A DNA stretch of 64,000 nucleotides from Taenia hydatigena (lineage: Eukaryota > Platyhelminthes > Cestoda > Cyclophyllidea > Taeniidae): NCBI GenBank assembly GCA_036345935.2, contig JADWOT020001401.1, positions 62,001 to 126,000 of the forward strand, written 5' to 3'. The notes under the pieces are model-generated. The model was not told the DNA's origin. It made no database searches and was given only the letters and a program-made list of their open reading frames with translations. Shown piece by piece: positions 21,768 through 33,014 of this stretch. The position numbers were made by a program, and so were the translations under genes. Each line of letters opens with the position of its first letter. Within the stretch, counting starts at the first letter, position 1.

Positions 21768-23840
21768 TCAGCACATAGTAACACAACACACGAGCATCCC
21801 AAGGAGCGCAATATACAAGAACAGGAAGACGCATTCGACGAGCTGACCTGAGTTGGAACCTCCATCCTGCAACTATTAAGTAAAAATAAAATTAGCAATG
21901 AAGAGGACTTCTTGATCCGTTACTTCAATTTGATTCAATCAGCCTTATGATTCAAAACATAAATGCTCACCACTGCATAGAGAGCAAGGTGATAGCAGTT
22001 AATAAGCAACCGAGTAGCCCTTCAAGCCATAGAGAATTTGCTTCAGTGGTAACAGGTTCACCACCACGCTTGGATAACTTCGCGCACGATCACATTGCCA
22101 ATGCATGATTGAAAGGAGGTCAATTTGAACCACTCACACTAGCGCCGACGTGGCAGACACGTTGTACGGTCACCGTTACATTCACGAGTGGAGAGAAAAG
22201 CGATGGGTGAGTCATTAAACTTCTACTCGCAGAGACTCAATCAGTGATAAATTAGGAATAACTTCCCGGCTAAAGTATGCATGGGCATATGAAACAGTGG
22301 CGCCGATATCCACTTTGAATAGTAAGTCCAAATAATAAGAGTTGCTCGAAAATCTGGCTGCTAACACTAAAGATTTACTAAACTAAGGTACAAAACATCA
22401 GTTACTCCTTTACCAATCACCATAATCAAGTTTACATTCCTTGGAATGAACTGCACCCGGGTGAACAATGCTGTCAAGTAGTGCGGATGACTGTTCTGTG
22501 ACATCTAGAATGTGGATACCTTAAGCTATTAGAAAACCTGTCATAATATCGCCATTAGAGTCGATGCACTGCTTCGCTGGAGTTCCGGTAAAATATTCTG
22601 CAGTAAATCAAACAATTCGGAAAACTATCTGGGTCATTGACAATTAAAGCTAGCAGTTATGGACCAGCGATGAAATTTGACAGCTTAGTGCCAATAGATT
22701 AACTCATTGAGGAGGCCACAAAGGCATGTGTCGAAGGTTGAAAAAACATAGAACGTTGGTCACTCTCGAAATATCACTACTGTTGTTATGCGTCAGTGAG
22801 TGTCACGTGTTATCCTTCGATTCACAGCGAGAAGTGAACAGCTATGCATCAAACAATGGGCCAAAAATCAATTCTAAAACGACGGTGTGATAGGGAAATG
22901 TTACCTGCCTTCAAACACATGCGAAGTTAAGGTGACAAAACTCTAAAGTAAAATCTTTGCATGCAATAATATCAAATAACAATGCTCTGCTAAGATCACT
23001 AGCATTGTGGTTTCATTTATTGGTTCGTGAAGTGCCCATTTTGAATTAGTTTTGCCATTTGCGCTGCCAATCTGCTCCCACCGAATTCCACCTTATTCAA
23101 TGAAACGCGCCTCGACGATTACACATCCAAAGGCGCACTTCCATGGATTGCATTGCACATACTGCTGCCACATGCAATACGCCGAATGGCAAGGCAATGT
23201 GCGAATACCTCCACTTGACTGAAGTACCAAGGCGACGTGATTCAGTTGTCGAGTTGACCTATGTTGATGCCACTATCATACAAACGATGTGCATAACTAA
23301 TAGAGGCAAAACAAGAAGTGACTTGAGTCTGCGGACTGATCGGGACTGTGGAGAACGGAAAGGTAATTACCTGCAGTGTCATGCAGGGGTTCGCACAATT
23401 TCAACTAACTCAAAAATCTGTCAACCCTACTTGCCAATCCGTAATGAAAAGCGTCCTGTCGGCTGGTGGTGTTATTCACAGTTGCTGATCTTGCGAATGG
23501 AATGCACGTATAGCTCTTGGTTTCACTCTTAGTTCTAAGGTGGTATGCTCCTGGTGAATTACCTGTAATGCTAGACCAATATTAAGGACGCTTTAATTAC
23601 GTGGTCGGGAAGGCGGGAAATCTCGGCAATTGAGTAAGCAGAATTCATGCGATCAATCGCGGCGATGCCTAATGCTTGTTGAACCCTTAAAATCAAATTG
23701 AACAAGGTAGGTCAATACACTAGATTTACTCACCGCAATCACGCCCAACTTCATGTATGCCTGTTTGCACTTTACGACCGTGAGAAGTAACGTCGTCTAC
23801 ACAGTCAACAGGCAACATGTAAGGAATCGGACACCGTTGA
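21768..23840 (-). pseudogene. Fn3-family gene relic B (left arm)
   Basis: Tandem copy of relic A, shifted by about 3.19 kb. The exon-1-like piece (about 23,790-23,836) contains a stop. The Fn3-like piece (about 22,135-22,330) reads FKVDIRATVSYAHAYFS and then, after a frame break, LVNVTVTVQRVCHVGASVSG. The membrane exon is well kept (21,768-21,866): acceptor TTGCAG, then 32 residues starting DGGSNSGQLVE, a hydrophobic run FLFLYIALLGMLVCCV, and TGA. Phase 0 of that exon agrees with the last exon of the central gene. The broken middle exon makes it a pseudogene. Confidence 0.45.
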
Positions 23841-23950
23841 ATTAAGCAGCGATTTGGCACCATCCAAGGGAAATCTGCTGATAAAAGCACGTTTTATTGC
23901 TGGATAAGCATGTGCCTTTTACATTCCTTTACTAAAGGCAGGGGGGTTCG

Positions 23951-24208
23951 ATGTTACAAGAGTCAGCACCACCAATTTGTAGTTGGACCACGCTTAATTT
24001 GGAGCGTAAGGACGGTTACCCAAACATGGAAGGTACTTACTTCCTCGTGCATTCAGCTATGTGTTCACTCATTTTATGCATAATGATTATGGCCTGTGTC
24101 TTTGCAGGCCCAATTTTTGTGGCCTGCTGGAATCTTTTGCATTCTGCAAATATTGCCATGCCTCTGCTGAACCACAACGTGATGTACCTGCACTTAGAGT
24201 TCCATTAA
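23951..24208 (+). CDS. unknown ORF with one membrane segment (left arm)
   Basis: An 85-codon ORF with a strong hydrophobic run (MCSLILCIMIMACVFAGPI) in its middle, flanked by LERKDGYPNMEG and LLHSANIAMPL. It lies on the strand opposite to relics A-C, between B and C. A possible acceptor (CTAAAGGCAG) precedes the frame. The right copy (35,954-36,211, minus) differs at three residues. It could be an anchor exon of an unrecognised gene, or a chance ORF. Confidence 0.25.
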   Translation: MLQESAPPICSWTTLNLERKDGYPNMEGTYFLVHSAMCSLILCIMIMACVFAGPIFVACWNLLHSANIAMPLLNHNVMYLHLEFH

Positions 24209-24277
24209 GTGCTTGCGTGAAATAAATGATGTTGAACCATAACAAATGCATCAGCCTTTAGTTTTACCACTAAAGCA

Positions 24278-25149
24278 TTAAGTAGTCCAAGTCTGACTCA
24301 TTTCAGTGAACCACACCTCAGCGAATTCCACCTGCACCGCACATTCACGCGGCATATTTTGTCCGAACCGCGAAACAGACTTTGCTGCCACATGCAATAC
24401 CATCCTGTTGAACAACAATGCACACGCTTTTAACAAGATGACTGGGTTCGGTCGGTAAAACACGCTGAAGTAATGTGCAAAATGCTCTGAGGAGAAATAG
24501 TGGTAGTCCAAGTCTGAGGGTTGGTCGATGGCTTCCATTCTGCTATTCGAGGTGGATCCAACCAGCTTTGTGTCAGTGCATTCTAATTTCAATTGTGCAT
24601 ACACATGCCAGTTTGAAGACCTGAGAAATTGGAAAGCAGTCCTTTAGTCAGTGGAGACTTATTAGTATCAGTTAGTTGGCTCACATGCTTGAATAACTTT
24701 GAAAAGCATCACAGTATAGTTGCATGCCAGAAAGCCGGTCAGTAAGAGTCAATCACACTGGCTGCAACGTGGCAGACACGTTGTGAAGCCACCGATATTA
24801 TCACAGTCAGAGAGATGACGAACGCATTCTTAGTGTAAAATGCCTAACTACGGGACTTAGTACAGTGTTTTGCAGCATTCGCTATCGGCGGCTCTGTTCT
24901 CGATCTTGAGTTTGAACGGATTCTAAAGGAGAGGTCGTTAAGTAGAAAGCATCTCTTGGTTGATGAAACAGAAATAGAGGAGGCTGTCACGCTGTAGCGA
25001 CTCAGTGAGCAACACTGATGCGACACATTCTCAACCCCATCTGCATTATTAATAAAACGTGAAGGGTAAAAGAAGCGTGAACCTTGGGCGCACGCATAAG
25101 TGTGTTCAGATGAGAGAACGTAACACGGACAGTTTTGCATTAGATTCAA
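24278..25149 (-). pseudogene. Fn3-family gene relic C (left arm)
   Basis: Recognised by the block at about 24,750-24,790 that on the minus strand reads VIISVAPQRVCHVAASVID, matching the end of the Fn3-like piece of A, B and D. Upstream, 24,844-25,149 is open for 101 codons but shows no clear Fn3 core; downstream, no membrane exon is kept. An extra copy of the GCTGCCACATGCAATA block (about 24,390) sits in the wrong order relative to A and B, so this unit is rearranged. Confidence 0.35.
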
Positions 25150-25439
25150 TTTTTCTTTGATTTACAAGCCTAATCATTGCCATTAATGCATCTCAATATT
25201 GTAGCTGCCTTTGCTCATGACGTGTTAGCAGATCGCTCATGTGCTTTTGCTGATTTTTTTCATTTGTCCATTCTCCACCACTTCAACCTTCCCGGCCGGC
25301 ACGTCAATACTGGTTCAGGTTGTCAAAGTATCAGCAGCGTGTTTGTCTCCCTAACCACTGATAGAAAGAACCAGACTAATCTACTTAGAAATGGTGTCCA
25401 CCCAACGCCTTTTGAATCACAGTTGAAACTGTAAGCCGC

Positions 25440-26540
25440 ATGGTTAAAAGCGGACAAACAATATCGATTGGAGCTATCAGTTTTCAAACTGATATCGACT
25501 GAATGCTGGTTTGAAGCTTAAACTCACTGCGCGATCGGCATTCGGAAAGACTAACTAATGTCGCCCGGAACCGTACCCTTGTTTAGATAGCAACATGATG
25601 TTTCAAGTGTGCGTAAAGTGAAATGCGAATCGCTACACAACACATATTTGTTGTGGGTTTTCATCGCTGAAAATGAAAGGCCTTTAAAACAACCACTGAC
25701 AGTAAGCGGCTCTTTAGTAGCCCAATGATTTCAATACTGAGTGGCACTAATTAGAAAAAAGTAGCTGAGAATCGCAAATTTGTTGATGTTGCGTAAAATG
25801 TAAATTGCATGCAGTTAAAAACGATGCTCAGTCTTGCCATAATTAATTTTGCGAATGCAACAGTTGAACCAAAGTTTATTTAAGAAAGGCCAATTTTGGG
25901 TACGATGATTAGGACCAAATAAGCATCGCACAATTTGCCATGTGCTTGATACGAAGCCGAGGAAAATGAAGTTTGGGTAGCAAAAACGCTGGCGAGTTCT
26001 ATCCTGTGTGAGATTGCCTGGTCGTTCTTACAAAGCAGCTTATGCTGCCCATGGTAAGGGGGTGAGCTAGATTACCCAGCCATCATGAATTTTTTTCACT
26101 TAATAGGCTGTGGCAAAGTTATAAGCTAAAAACCTGTGTAAAGTACAACTTTACAAAGTATGAGCACCGCTTCTTTACTGCACTGGCTCAAAGAATGATA
26201 ACGGTGTTGTCACCAAAGCTAGTTGGCACGTCAATAGATAAAGGCATTTGGAAACTTCCGGTGTCGTGTGTAGGTTTTGTAAGAAGGCTTCCAACGTACC
26301 GCTTAAGGGCATTTCAAATCAGCGAATCTAGAGGGTGATGAACAAAAGCTTTCAACTGTACAGTAGGTCAGCAAAAGGAGTCCTTTTTCTTTTGGCTTCG
26401 GTGACCAAGAGGTGTATTCCAGCTCAACGCCTTATTCTATGAGCACATTCATGCTCATACGAGAGTATCGGTGCCGATTGCGAATGTTACGATTAATTGA
26501 TTAAAGCCTTGCAGTAAGGCACTTAACAACGGAATGCATT
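25440..26540. other. no gene recognised between relics C and D
   Basis: About 1.1 kb with short ORFs only. It lies between oppositely oriented relics C and D and includes the short inverted sequence ATCGATTGGAGCTATCAGTTTTCAAACTGATA at 25,460-25,495, of which TATCAGTTTTCAAACTGATA is a perfect hairpin-capable palindrome. Confidence 0.5.
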
Positions 26541-27128
26541 TAACATTACATATCACTCGGGCTGTAGTGGTAATGATGAACCCGCAACACTTCTGCCACG
26601 TTGCAGCCGGTGTGAGTGACTCAATTTGATCTCCTTTCTAGCATGTGATTCGCTGCCATGGTATGCAAAATTATTCAGCCATAGCAGTCAACTTGCTGCT
26701 ACTGAGGAGAATAATTTGCCGATTAAACGTCTACCCCTTTTTAATTTCCTACAACACTCATTAAGCTCATTCTGGCGACCCAATCTCGCCAACATATTAT
26801 TTTAGCCAATCTACCATCTCAGTGCATTGCTTCACCAGACTGTGGCATTGTATGTGAAAGCAAAAGTCTGTCCAGTTTCTCAGGTGAAATATATTGCATG
26901 ACTCTGTTTTGTGACATGGTCTGCGTAGATTAGCTACTACTTGTTTTGGACTTGCAGCAGAACATGCCACGAGGAATTACTCCCGATGGCCAGAGGTATG
27001 CGTTCATGCAAGCACATTGTGCTTTTTGGCTCGATCAGACTCCGCTCCACGGCAAATACAACTGATCTACCTGCTTTGCGCTCTCTTGACTCAAATGTGA
27101 CACCACTGCCTCCCATAGATCCGCACAT
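26540..27128 (+). pseudogene. Fn3-family gene relic D, inverted (left arm)
   Basis: On the plus strand, opposite to A-C, the block at about 26,560-26,620 reads VVVMMNPQHFCHVAAGVSD. About 330 bp further an acceptor-like TTGGACTTGCAG (26,946-26,957) leads into a segment similar at DNA level to the membrane exon of B (ATGCGTTCATGCAAGCACATTGTGC), but the frame is lost. The downstream landmark AATGCTAGACATG follows at about 27,300, as in A and B. The unit is therefore a decayed, inverted copy. ORFs on both strands (26,937-27,135) are by-products. Confidence 0.35.
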
Positions 27129-27775
27129 CCAATAGCTAGATTGACATTGCTGCTGTGATTAAGGCCTTAAGCCATTTGATTCTCCAACATGCTGATTCAC
27201 TCTTTATTCATGCTTACCTCACTCAATTAATTCGACGCCTGATTCGTGTGCACATTTCTTCTGCGATCGACGACATGCAAAACACATTGATGGAAACCTC
27301 AATGCTAGACATGAATGTTTCAGTCCGCTTGACAAACGAACTAAAATGACCAAATTACTGGCAAAAGCTTCTTTGGCCGCCAACCTGATGGAAAGAAATC
27401 TGTATTCTTTTTAATATCCACTGCAAACAAGGTCACTGTATATGACCATATAATCTAGATACATAAGCTTAATGGCATGCCTGCCTAGCGTTATTTTGAT
27501 TAAAAAGTCGATTTGCGTGTTAATGGACATTACTTTTAGTGACTCGTGCTAAGAAAATTAGGCATGCTAAGCACATGTTGGAAGAGGCGGGCGAAAAGTG
27601 TGCAAGTAAGGAAACTTGATGCCACCTCAATCTAAGCATAGAGCATCTTCAGAGAGCACATTTAAAGTAAATTAAGAGGTTTTGCCTTGTAAGAGAAGAC
27701 TTCTTAGCTATAGACTTATGAAATTCGGGAGTTTCCTCATTTAAGAAAGGGCACCTTAGCCTTGCTCATGATTGC

Positions 27776-28912
27776 TTAGATTGAAAACGCTATGCCATTT
27801 CTTTCATGAATGCACAGGCAATTCGAGTCCAAACAAGCTACTGTCTCCATTGAGTATAGTGCATTGGGGTGCAGTTGATCAATAATGAGTTTCTCCTTGT
27901 CCACTTTTGCCAACTTGAACTTCAATTTATCCAGAACTTCAACTTGAGTGTAAATTACTTCGACATATTCTACGCCGCGGCCAATCAAATTCTGTGCACT
28001 CCAAGTCAACAGAAACGCATTATATTTCACTTGGGTCCAACGGAATACTTGCTTGGCGGAATTTGTGCCTTCCGTTAAGTTTCCTAAAATGCAACATCAT
28101 ACGGTGAGCATGTTTAAGGCACCCGTTTTATTTAGCTTGGGCTTGTAAAGCAGGACAATTATGCTTGTGTTTGCCATGACGTTGGTGTATCCGTCTACAA
28201 AATGCGTGAGTGTGGATGCATGAACTGCCAAGTACTAGGGTTAGAGGGGATTATTGCCTAGTGGTGTCATCTCATAAGGCACCAGAAGATCGGACAAGGA
28301 AAACATAGGTGAGAATGCCGCGTCTATGACAAAAACGGCATGATCATGCATGCAAGTGTATAAAAAGGAACGTGTGCAAATTAATAGTTTGTGATTCGTG
28401 CTAAGTGTTCAGCGTTTAGATTTTGACTAGGAATATGGCTGAAATTGATGTTTCACCGCCACAACTTTGCTTTTTTAGTGCGAGGGAGGAAGAGTGAATG
28501 AAATGGTTAGTATTCCAAATTCGAGTGGAAACGCTAGCTGCAATTGGCAGACATTTCCTTCTCACATCCAACGCCAATTTCCACCCTAACGATTATCATT
28601 AGCATTAGCGACTTTTACGCTTAGATCCGCGCTTGGTGCCTGCAATACAGTCATAGCAAAAGATGGCAGTTAGTTTAAATCGGCGGCTTAAGTGCGTATC
28701 CTTTTCTATTCTCCTCACTTCGTGCAAAACTTAATTCAAGTGCTTGCAAATGCAAAATAAAATGTCGTTGGCACAATACCGGTCTGCGTCAAATGCTACT
28801 GCACATGTACTGAGTAAAAGGATATGCTAGATGGCAACGTACCATCAGCTCCTCCCAATTCTGCAGTGAATACCGAGACCGCCAACAATAGGAGACAGAA
28901 TCGGACCATCAT
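27776..28912 (-). pseudogene. truncated central Fn3 gene (left copy)
   Basis: Mirror image of the intact gene at 29,666. Exon 1 (28,843-28,912) is identical and keeps its donor. Exon 2 starts at 28,083 and is colinear to 27,837, where a 1,565-bp deletion joins it to sequence that in the right arm lies at 32,307. The Fn3 domain is cut after SMETVA, past the tyrosine corner, and reads on into 19 foreign residues (CLDSNCLCIHERNGIAFSI) and a stop at 27,776. Strand G, the exon-2 donor and exons 3-4 are gone. The promoter is intact, so a transcript and a truncated secreted product remain possible. Confidence 0.75.
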
Positions 28913-28951
28913 CTTCAATATTGTAATTGCTTTCAGGCACACATCATGGTG

Positions 28952-28959
28952 TATTTATA
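28952..28959 (-). promoter_or_regulatory. TATA box of left central gene
   Basis: TATAAATA on the minus strand, 39 bases before the ATG at 28,912, an exact mirror of the box at 29,619. Confidence 0.6.
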
Positions 28960-29101
28960 GGAGTGCTCCACATTCAATTCAGCCTATGAGCTATCTTAAC
29001 CATGACCTACAAATCCGATTCGCCTGCAACGGTTGCGCGCATGGCGTGATGAGATGCGTGGACACTCACACATCCATCCATCACGCTTCTTATCAATGTG
29101 G

Positions 29102-29476
29102 CGCACAAAAACGCGATCTAGGTGTGCCATAATAATAACATCCCATGCATACTGCTCATCGATATTGACATCACCTCAGAAGTGCCCGCAAAATAAATGC
29201 TACTGCATTCATAGATTTATCACTACGTCTCGCCAAACACTTTGTCGTCAGCAGCCACCACAATTTTTCGTTCCATTTAAATTAGCGTTCGGCTTTTACA
29301 AGGGCGAAAGTAATCGATCTATTCAAAATCAGTCGCCTGTTTTCAGCCCTTCTAGTAACCGTTCAACCTGCTATTTAGGATGCCTTGGGCATTTGCCATG
29401 CTCAAGTAGGTTGCACTAGTTCTACCCTCTCGGTAGCAAAACGGGATCAAAATGATATTCACATTGACGCACTGAG
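29102..29476. other. palindrome spacer
   Basis: 375 bp of single-copy sequence between the arms, located between two divergent start codons (28,912 and 29,666). It probably forms the shared part of a bidirectional promoter. I see no ORF on which to rely; the 128-codon plus ORF at 29,033 runs across the arm/spacer junction and is not mirrored. Confidence 0.8.
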
Positions 29477-29618
29477 GCACATTGATAAGAAGCGTGATGG
29501 ATGGATGTGTGAGTGTCCACGCATCTCATCACGCCATGCGCGCAACCGTTGCAGGCGAATCGGATTTGTAGGTCATGGTTAAGATAGCTCATAGGCTGAA
29601 TTGAATGTGGAGCACTCC

Positions 29619-29626
29619 TATAAATA
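29619..29626 (+). promoter_or_regulatory. TATA box of central Fn3 gene
   Basis: TATAAATA within CTCCTATAAATACACC, 39 bases before the ATG at 29,666. Transcription would start near 29,650, leaving a very short leader. Confidence 0.6.
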
Positions 29627-29665
29627 CACCATGATGTGTGCCTGAAAGCAATTACAATATTGAAG

Positions 29666-31208
29666 ATGATGGTCCGATTCTGTCTCCTATTGTTGGCGGT
29701 CTCGGTATTCACTGCAGAATTGGGAGGAGCTGATGGTACGTTGCCATCTAGCATATCCTTTTACTCAGTACATGTGCAGTAGCATTTGACGCAGACCGGT
29801 ATTGTGCCAACGACATTTTATTTTGCATTTGCAAGCACTTGAATTAAGTTTTGCACGAAGTGAGGAGAATAGAAAAGGATACGCACTTAAGCCGCCGATT
29901 TAAACTAACTGCCATCTTTTGCTATGACTGTATTGCAGGCACCAAGCGCGGATCTAAGCGTAAAAGTCGCTAATGCTAATGATAATCGTTAGGGTGGAAA
30001 TTGGCGTTGGATGTGAGAAGGAAATGTCTGCCAATTGCAGCTAGCGTTTCCACTCGAATTTGGAATACTAACCATTTCATTCACTCTTCCTCCCTCGCAC
30101 TAAAAAAGCAAAGTTGTGGCGGTGAAACATCAATTTCAGCCATATTCCTAGTCAAAATCTAAACGCTGAACACTTAGCACGAATCACAAACTATTAATTT
30201 GCACACGTTCCTTTTTATACACTTGCATGCATGATCATGCCGTTTTTGTCATAGACGCGGCATTCTCACCTATGTTTTCCTTGTCCGATCTTCTGGTGCC
30301 TTATGAGATGACACCACTAGGCAATAATCCCCTCTAACCCTAGTACTTGGCAGTTCATGCATCCACACTCACGCATTTTGTAGACGGATACACCAACGTC
30401 ATGGCAAACACAAGCATAATTGTCCTGCTTTACAAGCCCAAGCTAAATAAAACGGGTGCCTTAAACATGCTCACCGTATGATGTTGCATTTTAGGAAACT
30501 TAACGGAAGGCACAAATTCCGCCAAGCAAGTATTCCGTTGGACCCAAGTGAAATATAATGCGTTTCTGTTGACTTGGAGTGCACAGAATTTGATTGGCCG
30601 CGGCGTAGAATATGTCGAAGTAATTTACACTCAAGTTGAAGTTCTGGATAAATTGAAGTTCAAGTTGGCAAAAGTGGACAAGGAGAAACTCATTATTGAT
30701 CAACTGCACCCCAATGCACTATACTCAATGGAGACAGTAGCCGTGGGGAATGGCAGCGCTGTTCTTACTTACGACACTTTACTTAGAACAGGGCCGAATG
30801 GTAAGTGCTTAGCGGATTGTATTCATTACATTTTCTTACATGCATGCGTCGAGACCTTGAGTCACCCAGTGCACATTCATCACGCCTTACCCTCGCAAGC
30901 ATGATTTTTTAGTCGAGTCGGATGGAGAATATGCTACTAGCAGTGGATATCAGGTAGGTTCCGCGACTCCATTGATCATTTTTGCTTACATGTCCATAGT
31001 CCATGCTTAATTTATCGCTTAGGTCAGTCATCAGAGCGGACTATCATACCTTTATTATTGCCGAGCAAATCACCTTCCATTGCAGGTTGCTATGAAGTAG
31101 GATCTGCGCCGCTCGCTCTTCATTCCTGTCTGCCCGACATCAAAGTGGCCTCTTGGACTTAGCATTGTTCTGTTTAATGTTTGCTTTATTCCCTCAATTT
31201 TGTCCTAA
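29666..31208 (+). CDS. secreted/anchored single-Fn3 protein, EG95-like (intact)
   Basis: Four exons: 29,666-29,735, 30,495-30,800, 30,913-30,953 and 31,146-31,208, joined in phases 1, 1 and 0, give 159 residues. Residues 1-17 form a signal peptide (MMVRFCLLLLAVSVFTA). Residues 24-125, the 306-nt exon, are one Fn3 domain: strand B FLLTWSA with Trp51, strand C YVEVIYTQV, and the tyrosine corner LHPNALYSM with Tyr100. Asn25 and Asn109 lie in glycosylation sites NLT and NGS. The last exon encodes a hydrophobic tail (WPLGLSIVLFNVCFIPSILS) for membrane or lipid anchoring. Donors GTACGT, GTAAGT and GTAGGT and acceptors TTTTAG, TTTTTTAG and ATCAAAG support the model. Architecture and length match cestode oncosphere antigens; that assignment is inferred. 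An alternative last exon at 31,086 would end VAMK. Confidence 0.8.
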
Positions 31209-32306
31209 TTACAATGTGAGTAAAATTGATCTGGTCTTATTTACTGCGAGGGTCTAACGTCTCCTACAAAAAGGAGTCCAAGTCCTTCATGCTATCCAAC
31301 TCATCCCCCAACAGCTCAAGTATTACTCAAGTTGAGCTAATTAATACATAAATCCTTGCTACTCCGCTTAATTAATACGGGGTTAGTAATATTTCAAGAG
31401 AAGTTATTTAAACGGATGAGGATCTTCAAACAGCACCATTATCTTGATGTTCATGGCAGCTAAAGATGTGTTTTGACACAGCAGCGTAGAACTCTTCATG
31501 CTTCATCAACATTATTCTGAGGTCTTAGTGACCACCAACCGGCCATCTGCGTTTCGGCCTGCTGGCATGTATCTTGTTTATGCGCATTGTTCTTGCTCTA
31601 ACCTTCACTATGGACGCAGGAGGGTGGTTTCAGGGCAGCCGTGATCTTGCCAAATCGCGCTCACCATAAAATGTTTTGTAGGAGTGAGTAATGCGACTTT
31701 GCAGGATCTATAGAGACACTGAATCATAAGTACTACTTAAGATACTTCATTCAAAAGGCGTTGGTATAGTATGGTCGTAGCGTTTGGAGTTACTTTGCAT
31801 TTACTTAATTGTCGAAGCAGAGCACCAAGCATGCTTCGTAAAATCATCCATGGAATTAAGTCCACGTGTAAAATCATCGCGTCAATCTATGGGGAAAATT
31901 TCGGTGTCAACTAAATTCTTACAATGAGCAATATAACGTGATGTGCTACGAGGGCGATCACGCATTAATGTGCCACGGATTTTACCATCGAGTTACAAAG
32001 AGAGGCTGATTGAATTAAATGATGAATAGGTAAAAGTCGCCAAAGCTTTTATGACTTCTCTGTTGCTGTAATCCAGCTGCAGTGGGTAGCATTTGTATGC
32101 TTCGCAATCGCAAACAATGCTCTGCATGGATGTGGTCACTAACATAATGCAAGATTTTGGCAAAGCACAGATGTCGACCTTCGTTTCGGATGCTTTAATC
32201 GAATTATCTACGTTTTGTCAATGGCACAATTGCAGCTTTGACGCAGTGTGGCAAAGATTAGGTTATGTTCACTGTTGCTCATAACTTCCAGTGAAAATTT
32301 GCTTGG
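30742..32306. other. segment present only in the right arm
   Basis: 1,565 bp without counterpart in the left arm. It holds the end of exon 2 and exons 3-4 of the central gene, then about 1.1 kb without a recognised gene. A 63-codon ORF at 32,093-32,284 shows no motif. Because it contains functional parts of the gene, the left arm has lost it rather than the right arm having gained it. Confidence 0.85.
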
Positions 32307-33014
32307 TTGTTTGGACTCGAATTGCCTGTGCATTCATGAAAGAAATGGCATAGCGTTTTCAATCTAAGCAATCATGAGCAAGGCTAAGGTGCCCTTTCTT
32401 AAATGAGGAAACTCCCGAATTTCATAAGTCTATAGCTAAGAAGTCTTCTCTTACAAGGCAAAACCTCTTAATTTACTTTAAATGTGCTCTCTGAAGATGC
32501 TCTATGCTTAGATTGAGGTGGCATCAAGTTTCCTTACTTGCACACTTTTCGCCCGCCTCTTCCAACATGTGCTTAGCATGCCTAATTTTCTTTGCACGAG
32601 TCACTAAAAGTAATGTCCATTAACACGCAAATCGACTTTTTAATCAAAATAACGCTAGGCAGGCATGCCATTAAGCTTATGTATCTAGATTATATGGTCA
32701 TATACAGTGACCTTGTTTGCAGTGGATATTAAAAAGAATACAGATTTCTTTCCATCAGGTTGGCGGCCAAAGAAGCTTTTGCCAGTAATTTGGTCATTTT
32801 AGTTCGTTTGTCAAGCGGACTGAAACATTCATGTCTAGCATTGAGGTTTCCATCAATGTGTTTTGCATGTCGTCGATCGCAGAAGAAATGTGCACATGAA
32901 TCAGGCGTCGAATTAATTGAGTGAGGTAAGCATGAATAAGGAGTGAATCAGCATGTTGGAGAATCAAATGGCTTAAGGCCTTAATCACAGCAGCAATGTC
33001 AATCTAGCTATTGG

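Larger units (their letters stand above)
7122..29101. repeat. palindrome, left arm (about 22 kb)
   Basis: Plus-strand sequence here is repeated on the minus strand of 29,477-51,482. Paired coordinates sum to 58,578 next to the centre, to about 60,143-60,293 through most of the arm, and to 58,538-58,604 in the outer part. The shifts mark private indels: a 1,565-bp deletion here at 27,836/27,837 and a 1,711-bp tandem duplication here at 10,671-14,096. The outer edge is sharp: GCCCATAATGAGGAGTCC is shared, and sequence outside 7,122 differs. The inner edge lies in CAATGTG at about 29,101. Confidence 0.95.

Noticed and set aside
28824..29754. Paired ORFs of 102 and 110 codons on both sides of the palindrome centre
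   Set aside because: They run antisense to exon 1 and the promoter of the central gene and are mirrored only because the arms are identical.
29941..29973. Possible alternative second exon after GCAG giving GTKRGSKRKSR and a stop
   Set aside because: It joins in phase to exon 1 and would make a 34-residue basic peptide. However, the Fn3 exon at 30,495 joins in the same phase, completes a known domain and gives a protein of expected length. It could still be an alternative exon, but no evidence favours it.
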